Assembly (NCBI GenBank): GCA_037178975.1
Contig: JASJZH010000001.1
Location: 1,240,001 to 1,304,000 of the forward strand
Origin: Oscheius tipulae
Lineage: Eukaryota > Nematoda > Chromadorea > Rhabditida > Rhabditidae
Direction of reading: 5' to 3'
DNA length: 64,000 nucleotides
Shown here: piece by piece, positions 55,314 through 64,000 of the stretch
Layout of the letters: each line of letters opens with the position of its first letter
Position numbering within the stretch: position 1 is the stretch's first letter
Notes under the pieces: generated by a model
Seen by the model: the letters and a program-made list of their open reading frames with translations, nothing else
Databases searched by the model: none
What the model was told of the DNA's origin: nothing
Program-made: the position numbers and the translations under genes

Positions 55314-58300
55314 ATGGCGGAGCCAGATGAATGGAAGCCAATAACAGGTAGAGCTCTATCTGCTTCCAAATATTTACCACATTACAGATTTGAGCATAAT
55401 GGATATACTTCCCTCTACTCGCCAAGAGTTACGCCATATGGGGGACGATGATGCTTTTTTGATTGTGAATCTCATGCAAATTCACTACGCTAATCATCAT
55501 CAGGATGACGAGAATTTCTGGATGCTACCAGTAACGCTCTATTGCGTACTATATGGGCTAATTGAATATGGGAACAATGATGAAAAAAAGGAAATAATGG
55601 GTTTCTATAAATGCATCATTCGTGCTTACGAAAAAGCAAAAAATGTAGGAATATGTACGTTATATGCTTCTAACCAGGTTTTTCAGCACGGCGAGTCATT
55701 CAATTTCACAGAAAATATTGATACAGTTCTTACGGAACAAAGAAAGATGCTTAAGGAACCTTTGACCCAGACTGAGAAAACTAAGCAAGAAGAAAAAATG
55801 GGTAGGTTCAAATTATGATGGGTTCAATTATGATTAATTACAGGCCGGCTGCGGAAAGTAACCGCGACATTTTATATGGCAGTTCGTAAGAACAATCTGG
55901 GAATCATTGGTTTGTGATATGTTTCTACTTTACTTACTTGTCTTAGGAAGTCCATGGGCTAATTGTGTTCCCAAAGCAACAAAAATTCTAACACTATTCA
56001 CGGAAAAAGCCGATGGAATGTTGTTGCGTGCAGCTTATAACATCTGCGAGGATCATTTACGATTTCTTAAAAAAGACAATGATATCGATGTGTTTGATTT
56101 TGTGGAATCCTACGTCGTTGTGGTTATGGTCAAACTCGAAGTGTTGCTAGATCACGCAAAAAAGAAGCCTCTTCGCTTCACAAAGACGACATCCAAGACC
56201 GGCAAACCCCAAAAAGGGGTCATGGACGAGATTGAAGAGGATACTGCTTACAAGCATCCCATTTTCAAGCTCATCAAACAGCTCACAGAAGAGAACTGCT
56301 ACTCTTGGGAGCAATATGAACTCATAAAAAGCGCTGTGAGTTTCAGAAGCAAATGCAAACTGTTTTCAGAGGTTTGACAATGACAAATTGAAAAACTTTC
56401 TCGAGTGCTGCCTTTGGTTTGGTTTCCCTGCCGATCAAGTGAAAACTTTTGTGACTGACGGCGGTTTTTTGAATTCTCTAACAGAAGCACCCCAAATGAG
56501 ACTTTATAGTCAGAAAATGGTCAGCCGTTTAGCCATAATCCTACCCTAATTTCAGATGAAAAACATCGAATATGACAAGCAATATCATTGCGTGAGTTCT
56601 TTTCTTTCACTAAAACTATATTTTTCACATTAACAAAACTTGTCGACCCTCCTCTCAAATTGAGAAAGTGAGCATTTTTTTAGATGCTCGCTGATATGGA
56701 CGTCGAGCTACGCTATAACATCACTAGCCTCGAAAGCAAAATCAAACCCTGGATTGAGGAATTACAGTCAGTACATATATCGTCCGTGGTGAAGTCGCTG
56801 GAAAATTTTCTGAGCCATTGCAGTGAAGTCACCCGACAAATAATGGGAGGAGACTTACGCGCAATACCTGTAAACATCAAGAAACCTTGCATGCCATTCA
56901 CGCAAGAGATGGACCGACTTCTGAATTCTAATGATTTGAAGAATATGCAGGAAGAGGACCTGAAAAAACGCTTTCGGAATGCGTTAAATACTCTACCCAC
57001 CGGCGACCTGAAATTACTTCTGGAAGGCGTCTTGAAGAATCTCGTTACATTTTCTGCCAGCACTAAGACTACGCTGGAACTACAAATAAAATGCAAGCTC
57101 TGTCTGTTTTTTAAAAGAGAACCAGAAGTCTTAACAGACGTACAGGTAAAACTATATTATGCAGTATCAAAGCTGTTATGATACTTCCAGGAAGGATCCG
57201 AGGAACTGATGATTTTGTTTTCTTTCTGTTTGATGGAAAAAACTAAGGAAAAAAGGAAAAATGGAGGAAAAAAGAACAGTGATTATTATTTGCACTACGT
57301 TACCAGTGATCCTAAGGCCATTTGCGAAAAATACCAGGTGTGTAGTCTCTTGAGCACATTCTTCTAATTATTTTCAGAGCTGCATTGATAAACTGTTCAA
57401 AAGAAGTCCTCCGTATTGTACACTGCTCAGTGATCTAAAGCACGGTGGTATAATGCTCAAGATATGCAGGGATAAAGATTACGCTACTCTGCGTCGAATT
57501 GATTCAAACCTACATGTCCTGCTACTAGATACGGTATGATACAGAGTTACAATTAAGTGTCATGGAAACGCATTGTTAATTTGCAAAGACCTTTTGACGT
57601 TAAAACGGAAAAAAATTGGGTCAGCTCTTTTTGGGCTTAAGCGGTGATGAAATCGAAGTGATAAAAAACGAAAAACTCAAAATTTTTTCTTTACGATTTC
57701 AGTCCTTCTTCGATGATCGCGACCTAGAAACTTGTTTGTGGAATATATGGAGAAAGAAATACGAGGTAGGCGTTTATCTTACTTTCGCTATCCTAGTTGT
57801 TACGATACTTGGACAGCTCGAGCCTATTTTTGCCTGTCGGGCAAGCCCGGCTTGGTCTGGTCCTGGTGCCGAAACCATCCAATATGATACAGATGTAACT
57901 GGGGTGATGTATTTTTTCAGAATACGAATGCACACATTCTATCGCACCTGGAAAAGGAATTACCGTGCCTGTACGACCGCCAGGGGGATTTGCAAAAATG
58001 GGTTCGGGATACCGTGCGTCCTCTTTACGATTCTATCGCAGGAAGCGGGAGTAAGCCAATATCGGAAGTTAAAAAATACATTGACAAGTATGGCATCAAA
58101 CTTGGAGCAGCCTCACGCTTCCACGAATCCGCAACAGATTTTTTATCCAATCCTACAAATATTGAAAACAAGATGGAATACAGTGCAATCTTTGCTCAAA
58201 ATGACGAAGAATTCAAGATGCTACTTGAAGCTGGAATTAATGCCGTAGAGGAGGTAAAGGTTGCTGTCATTTTTCCGGATAAAGAAACATCCAACGAAGA

Positions 58301-60751
58301 CGAAAAAAAGCACTTTGAAGCTATTGAAGAAAGTATGCAATCCGTAGGTTGCTTTATCTTATAAAGATGTGTAGTTTAAGGAAAGGGTCACTTTCTACTA
58401 CGGCTTCTCCAAAGCTTCAACTAATTTGCCAAATTACTGTCACGTCATTCAAACTTACCCTCTTGAGCGTACTACGCTCAGGAAGTCTTCTTTGGGCTCC
58501 TTCAACTTTTTGATCAACATTACCCGCCTGAAGAACGTCGTGTCCAAGGATTGCATGATAAATTTTATCGGGAGCTCAAAATACTACGCTGCTGAGTGGA
58601 ACAATACTCTTTTGTGGAAAATGCAGATTGATGTCCTCTTGTTGTCGGAGTTTCCGCAAGGACAGGTTTCCACCTTTTTCTGTTGCCGATATCACGTCGT
58701 TTTAGGTGATTACCAACAATAATGCTCTGGCTAGTAACAGTGCGAATGCCCAAGTACCAACTGCAGACGAAAGCTTCACTCAGTTCTATGGTTTTCTAAC
58801 AAATAGTGAGTCCTTGAAACGCTAGAAAAGCTGATACAGTCTCTACCTGAAACTGATCTCTACTATCCAAAGCGCGAAGGCTTCTGTGGTAAACTGTCTG
58901 TCTGTTTGTTTGTCCATGGAAAGAGAGGTGAGAATTTATTGTCAGTTGATTATTGCCAAGTATTTATATGGCAAGTCAACTTTGGCGTTCGAGATAGCGA
59001 TGTATGCTGCTAAAAGCAGCTGGTAAAGCCGATAAAACACAGGGAAACATACGATTGTGATTGTTGGTAATATTTACAGTACTAATAACGACATTTTCAG
59101 AGCATGCCTTTATGATTAAACACGTTCTGCCCTTTAACCAGTCTTTCACCTTCGAAAATGTCAAAGGCGTGTTAAAAAAGGTCGTAGAGATCAGAGCTAA
59201 GAGGAAATTGTAAGACTCAGCTATTAATAAAAAACGATATAATTTGCAGTGTCCGAGGAGAACGAAATGAAGGAATTATAATCGCCACTCAAGCAGATCT
59301 GTTGAAGTCGTGGTACAATGCGCTCAAGACCGACAAACCGGTGCATCTATTAAATAGAAAGAAGGAGTACAAAAAATTAACCCCGCTCGGTTTCAAAGTT
59401 TATTTAGCGTTGTCTTCATTCACTGCAGCCATTTCGAGATGATCATAGACACGCGAGAGCAAGGCAATGAAGAATTTATTAAACGAGTGAGTTTACAGTT
59501 TCATGCTCTCACTTGCAACTACATTTTAGGCTAGAGTTCTCGAAGCAGTCATTGAAGTATATCTGGATTCCTTGATGTTACATCACTTCGCTAGAGTGGT
59601 TTCAGTAACGAAGGTGGTCAACATAGGGATTGGTGATACAGTGGTTCAGAATAGTTTAGAAGACGTCATACGAAAGAATATGGTATGTTAGCCTCCTTAT
59701 ACGATGCTTATTGCCAATCCCTACAGTTTGGGGTGCAAAAGGATACAATTTGTTGCTTCAATGGAACATAATAATAAATCACTTTTTCAGAAGCCAGTGA
59801 AGATCGAATTTGAACCTCCGAACTGCCCAGTTTTTCCCCAGGCTTTTGCCCTATTCGCTAGTATGCCCTGCAAGAAGGGCGTCAACAATACACTCAAAAG
59901 CACAGTCGAGCGCTGTGTCTCCCTCATAAAGAACAGTCTTTTTGAGAGGAAAGACTTCATTGCTGAAATTGTCGAAGGAAGCTCCACGAGTTTTTACAAA
60001 ATTTCCGGCAGCGAGAACATCTGGAGGCGAATGCTGCAGTCGATGTTAGGAGATGAAAAAAATCGGACGATCGCGGTTTTATTTGAGGTTAGATTAATCT
60101 CGTTGAACTAAAAGTGAAACTTTTTAGGACGGAAACGACAATGATGCGTATTGCCAAAAGCGTAAGTTTCCTATCATCTACAGCAAAAAAAAGCTCAAAT
60201 TTGCAGTGTCAAGTAAACCTCTCGGATTAATCCCAATAGCCAATATTCATTGCGGGTACATCAGGCGCAATGTGTTGAAAAAAGACTACGGGCCGAAATT
60301 CCAGATTTGGAATGGACTTGAGAATCTCAAGAACCTGTCATATAATTCTGCTTCGAAAAACCTAATCGTCGAAAACTACAAGAAGCTCATGAATCTAGGA
60401 GTGGAAGATGAGCAAAAAGCCAAGATTTGTGGTGGCTACGAAGCTCTATTCAACATGGACATGAGCTCCGAACAGACAACCGCAATTTGTGGTGTATATG
60501 ATGAACTTCAGAACTTAGTAAAAGCTCGCGCGACGGGACAACCAGACGACGAGTATGACACTAAATATTATTTCGCTGTAGAAAAGGAACAATGGATCGT
60601 AGACGGCGGTCATTACACAGCAATGAGTAACGCTCTTTACAATTTGTATTATTCTCGCGAGCATTCTCTAGCACCCCCAGTAGAACCTCCCCATGAAATT
60701 GTGGCCAAAGTTTATGCACAGTCCACACGCATGAGAAGCTCCTCCCAATGA
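55314..60751 (+). CDS. Orphan 20-exon gene, about 1,354 aa, unknown function
   Basis: ATG at 55314 (MAEPDEWKPITDLSIMDIL). Twenty exons join in phase: 55314-55347, 55388-55801, 55844-55909, 55947-56335, 56370-56519, 56556-56591, 56684-57145, 57191-57337, 57378-57533, 57703-57765, 57921-58343, 58375-58665, 58706-58805, 59101-59209, 59250-59397, 59439-59486, 59530-59682, 59791-60087, 60128-60161, 60207-60751. They sum to 4,065 bases, an exact multiple of three. Most introns are 30-60 bp with ordinary GT-AG ends; none carries CTCTGT repeats. The protein is soluble, largely helical by composition, lysine-rich, with no signal peptide, membrane helix or motif that I know. Examples are EQYELIKS, KCKLCLFFKREPEVL, KPLGLIPIANIHCGYIRRNV and KAKICGGYEALFNMDMSSEQ. 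The segment around 60380-60520 has two related ENYKKLMNLG..KICGGYEAL / QTTAICGVYDELQNLV units, hinting at a short internal repeat. Confidence 0.7.
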
Positions 60752-61011
60752 GAATGTGTCTTAGCTGTAAGTTGTTTGCGAATCAAAACTTATCCAATTT
60801 TATTGTCATCCTTAATTTTATTACAAGTGTGTTTACCGTCCGACTGGCGGAAGTTATCGTCCTTAAATTTAAGATGTCACTACGCAAAAAGAAAGCTTTG
60901 AATTTAATAAAATGAAATTAAGTAGAAACAAAAGTAGTCGGCAAATACGGGACTACGCTTCTCTTATAGAATTCCTCAACAGTTCTGTTTATGCCTTTCT
61001 ATACTTTTGTC
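60752..61011. other. Short convergent intergenic gap
   Basis: Lies between the 3' ends of the orphan gene (plus) and the PQBP1-like gene (minus). AATAAAATGAAATT near 60908 could serve as a polyadenylation signal for the plus-strand gene. Confidence 0.4.
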
Positions 61012-61440
61012 TCACGTTCTTTCCCGCCTTGTTATTGTAAAAGTTTTAAAAAAAAGATGAACATATTCGTCACTTCTTCTTCCTGCTTCCACCATACTCA
61101 TCTCCACGATCTCTCCCTCTCCTCGGTCGCCTCGGTCTCGGCTGTCTCTGCCTCTGTCTCTCTCCCTCTCATAGCCTCTTCCAGACGAATACCCGTCTTA
61201 CCGATAATCTTCTCTGTCCTGTCTTGCGAACTCTTTGGCCGCTCTCGGAGCCGGTTCTGCGACCATGGCTCCCGGATGTCGTGGCGAGACCCAAAGGACA
61301 TAATTTGATGTTTTTTGAATTATAAAATAGCCTACGTCATCATTCTCCTGATTCCAGTAGTAGTGCCAAGCTATTTCAGCGTCGTAGACCTCAAGCCAGC
61401 CTTCAGCAAACGGGTCAGAGAATCGCTTGCTAGGGTATTT
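61012..61440 (-). CDS. PQBP1-like WW-domain protein (5' end not found)
   Basis: After a CCCTAG acceptor-like site (about 61431), the minus strand reads KRFSDPFAEGWLEVYDAEI then AWHYYWNQENDDV and WVSPRHPGAMVAEPAPRAAK. The spacing W..YYWN......W.SPxxP matches the atypical WW domain of polyglutamine-binding protein 1, a splicing-associated factor. Unusually, 13 residues (GYFIIQKTSNYVL) are inserted between the second and third strands, with no AG that would let them be spliced out. After FARQDREDYR an in-frame TAA follows; a 48-bp intron (GTAAGACGGG to GAGAGACAG) would bypass it and join to GRDSRDRGDRGEGE, an Arg/Asp-rich tract like the polar region of PQBP1, with TGA at 61012-61014. No initiator ATG is visible, so an upstream exon is expected. 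Confidence 0.5.
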
Positions 61441-62387
61441 CAATGAAACTTAGAGAAAAATGCCTTCTAAAGTTTACAAGGCATTTACAATGTAAACAGT
61501 TTTCAAATGTCCGACATTTCTTGCAAAAAGAGAGCCTGAGTCAGTTTATATCATTTTCGGAAAAATTGAGGACAATCAAATTCAGCCGAAATCATCTAGT
61601 CTCGGTTTACTGAGCGATCTAACACGAGGTTTTCATGGTAGAAATACGCTGGATAACTGCTTTGATGTGTACAAACGATTTTTTTTTAAAAGTTTTATGC
61701 TTTGTTTAAAAAACAAAAGACAGATTACAGACTCCCGAAAAAATGGTTACGTGGCGGGACACTGCCGTAGACTCGTGCGCGGAAATTCACATACTCTTTT
61801 CGAAATTTTATTTCCTCGGTCTATCCCATTTTACTAATCAACAATTTTCAGTTCATCCATTTCTCACATGACCTCAACTTTTACTGTGAATGGAAAGTCA
61901 TGAAGACGACTTCCAGGTTGGATAAGACAGACGTATGCTCAGGGTTTGCATAAATTTTCGTGTGTCTTGTCCAGAAACAACAAGGGAAGTAGATGAGCAG
62001 GAAAACTTCCACATGGAGTGAAAAGGAGGGTGAAGTAATCAACAGTTCTTTGTTTAGAAAAAGCTGAATAAGGCAAATCTACGACATCAACAATGCAACA
62101 ATCCCTATCGTGGTACGCTGGTCCCTGATTTTCCAGAACTATAGTACATTTCCAGGAAAATGTACTGTAGAGCTGCCAACAGCATTCGTGTCAAGACTTT
62201 GACTGTCGACGTATCTGTGTCAGTACTACAACCGCAGCTTACTTTGCATATATATTCAAGCACGAAACAGCTATCACGATTTAATGGATGTCATTGCAAA
62301 ATTTGGCAGAGACAAAGAGACAGACAGAGGCAAACCTTGAACATATTTGAACATATTGTATTCAGTAGGCGAGACTTTCCAGCGATA
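61441..62387. other. Intergenic; may hide the first exon of the PQBP1-like gene
   Basis: AT-rich with several T runs. No open frame with recognisable content. The plus frame 62160-62579 is a shadow of the kinase on the other strand. Confidence 0.4.
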
Positions 62388-64000
62388 TTAGACTCTCTTG
62401 ACATCCGATCTTCTCTTCCTCTGAGTCGGTCGGGCGAAGGGTCCCTCGACCTCTTCCTCATCATCCTCTCCCACCTGCTTGTTGCCCTCGCTCACTTCCT
62501 TCTTCTCCTCTGGCCCATTCTCCACAGCAGCCGCTGGCTTCTTCTCTTCCTTACCGGCCACCATCCAGTCCAGCGGTAGAGTCAGATCGACGTTCCTCTT
62601 CTTGGCCGTCTGGATCAGATGCGCCTTGATCGGATCGTATCTAGGCTCGTCGTAGTAGTCGAGCTCGTTCAGATGCTCAATGATCAGATACATCTCCTTG
62701 AGAATTGGGCAGTTTTCCTCGTAGTATTTGGTGTACCAAGCCTTGTCGCGACAAAACAACTCCTTCTTCATGATCACCTGGCTCTTTTCCGGCTCCCTCT
62801 TCCAGGCCAGACCTTTGGCACGATCGAAGATATCGAAGACCATGTAGAGCTGGAATTAAATTGATTTTAGACGAAACAAAAAGCATACCCAAGTCTCGAG
62901 ATCGTCCTTGCGTCCCTGCTCGATACAGTGATGACAGGTTCGGGAGGCGAAACGCAGGGTGCCGAGGAACTTGACACGAGCGCGGGGCTTCTTCACCTGC
63001 TTGTCTTTGTCGAAGATGCGCTTCGCGATGCCTGCGAATTGGGATTCGATTGATGATATGACAGAGTATTTGATTGCTGACCATCTCTTTGTCTCTGTCT
63101 CTTCGCCTACGTAGTACAGCTACTATAGTTCTGTTTGCACCAGTCCTCTAGCCTCCCAACTTACTATTACTTTCTCTGACCCCCGGACTTCTCTCAGTAG
63201 TGTTGTTTCTAGGTTATTAACATCTCTTGCATGAAGCGCTTGGTAAACAAATCCGAGACCACAAAGATATAGAACTGATATTCGAAATCCCATCAATTAC
63301 TTCTGGATTCTTTATACAAGTCTAGTATTCTTTCACACTGCCATCCAAGACAGACACGTATTCACGAGGAAATTACTAAACGCTTAGTAGAGGAATCGTG
63401 CTTAAACTATCAAAGTAATAAGCGGGTTGATCAAATGGGATGAGGGTGACAGATCGGAATCAACTGAGAAACCTCGGAGTTCTACAATCAGATGTACGAT
63501 CAGTTCTTATTGCAACTAGGCAAGTACCAACGGGTGTCAAGACTTTGGCACAGTGATAGATTAGATCTTAGTTACGTGTGTCACTCAGTAGAAGTGAAAA
63601 AGAGTCAAAAAAGCGAGCCTATGCCATTCCATAATAGACAAGTGAGTGTGGAAACTGTCGAAAAGGCTCACCAAAATCTAAGATGTAGACGACAGCCATC
63701 TTGTCTCCGAGTCCGTAGGCGAAGTTTTGAGGCTTAATGTCACGATGCAGCCAGCCCGCCTGATGAAAGTCGCGGACGGCCTCGATCGTCTGGATCGAGA
63801 TCTGATAGGCTGTCGAGTTGGTGAAGTCGCAGTCGGCTTTCTTACGATAGTCCTCAAGAGAGGAGCCGACCAGCGTCATGACCATGAATTTGAACTTTTC
63901 CGTCTTGCCGCGGTCCACGATTTCCACGAAATGGCTCCTGTTCTTCCACTCGTTGCATTTAATCAGCGACTCGACCTCGATCTTCAGGCGCAGCATGCGC
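62388..64000 (-). CDS. TTBK/CK1-like protein kinase 2, 5' end beyond window
   Basis: The frame enters from the right edge with LRLKIEVESLIKCNEWKNRS, the gatekeeper region FMVMTLVGSSLEDYRK, the catalytic loop HRDIKPQNFAYG, and ends exon at ILDF plus one base. A 640-bp intron (about 63032-63671) contains no gene. The next exon completes LDFGIAKRIFDKDKQVKKPR and carries VKFLGTLRFASRTCHHCIEQ and GRKDDLETW. A 40-bp intron precedes LYMVFDIFDRAKGLAWKREP. The C-terminus (YYDEPRYDPIKAHLIQTAKK ... LPLDW) is followed by an acidic, lysine-rich tail ending KRRSDVKRV and TAA at 62388-62390. Same family as the kinase at 44629 but clearly diverged. Catalytic residues present are intact; the glycine loop lies outside the window. 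Confidence 0.82.

Noticed and set aside
61185-61200. Candidate 24-bp intron to bypass the stop in the PQBP1-like gene
   Set aside because: It would be in phase but is too short. A 48-bp intron with the same donor and a GAGACAG acceptor also works and is a normal length.
62160-62579. 139-codon plus-strand frame
   Set aside because: Antisense to the kinase C-terminal exon, which has family motifs in frame.
1-64000. CRISPR array or bacterial operon structure
   Set aside because: Repeats present are simple-sequence tracts or gene duplications, not evenly spaced repeats with unique spacers. Introns, TATA boxes and AATAAA signals are eukaryotic.

Overview
The window is nuclear DNA from a nematode. 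Genes have many exons split by short GT-AG introns (often 31-60 bp, acceptors mostly TTTCAG or TTTTAG). Gene content is nematode-like: two CUB-like secreted proteins, a cluster of seven-transmembrane (7TM) chemoreceptor-type genes, two TTBK/CK1-like kinases, a p85-type PI3K adaptor close to C. elegans AAP-1, and a Tc1-type transposon. Many introns and spacers carry degenerate CTCTGT/GACAGA simple sequence, which suggests a species outside the well-studied Caenorhabditis group. Exon joins below were worked out by eye from splice signals and reading phase, so boundaries are predictions.

Layout. 0-7 kb: two tandem copies of a CUB-like gene, both on the minus strand. The first is bracketed by two separated, oppositely oriented pieces of a CED-4/Apaf-1-like NB-ARC ATPase. 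8-9 kb: a tiny hydrophobic protein and a secreted cysteine-rich peptide. 9.4-12.7 kb: a WDR34/DYNC2I2-like dynein-2 intermediate chain and a single-pass membrane protein. 13.9-15.9 kb: a receptor-L-domain-like region and a basic protein ending in a PCNA-binding-like motif. 17.2-26.8 kb: PI3K regulatory subunit (aap-1), TMEM106, and a large helical-repeat protein, all on the plus strand.

27-44 kb: a cluster of seven 7TM receptors (A, B, C, D, E, F and C'), interrupted by a TRC8/RNF139-like membrane E3 ligase. Receptor C was copied in inverted orientation, with the tail of receptor B, into an intron of receptor F, so C' is a gene nested on the opposite strand. 44.6-53.8 kb: TTBK-like kinase, small membrane proteins, a complete Tc1-type element with frameshifted transposase, a 7TM protein, a METTL13 homologue and a small two-pass protein. 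55.3-60.75 kb: a 20-exon gene for a protein of about 1,354 residues that I cannot place in any family. Its introns lack the CTCTGT repeats seen elsewhere. 61-64 kb: a PQBP1-like WW protein and the 3' part of a second TTBK-like kinase that runs off the right edge.

The genes do not form one pathway; this is ordinary mixed nematode neighbourhood. The parts that look recently rearranged are the CUB/NB-ARC region at the left and the receptor cluster in the middle. The strongest candidates for something undescribed are the nested inverted receptor duplication, the orphan 20-exon gene, the seven-cysteine peptide, and the broken NB-ARC gene around an immune-type CUB duplication.
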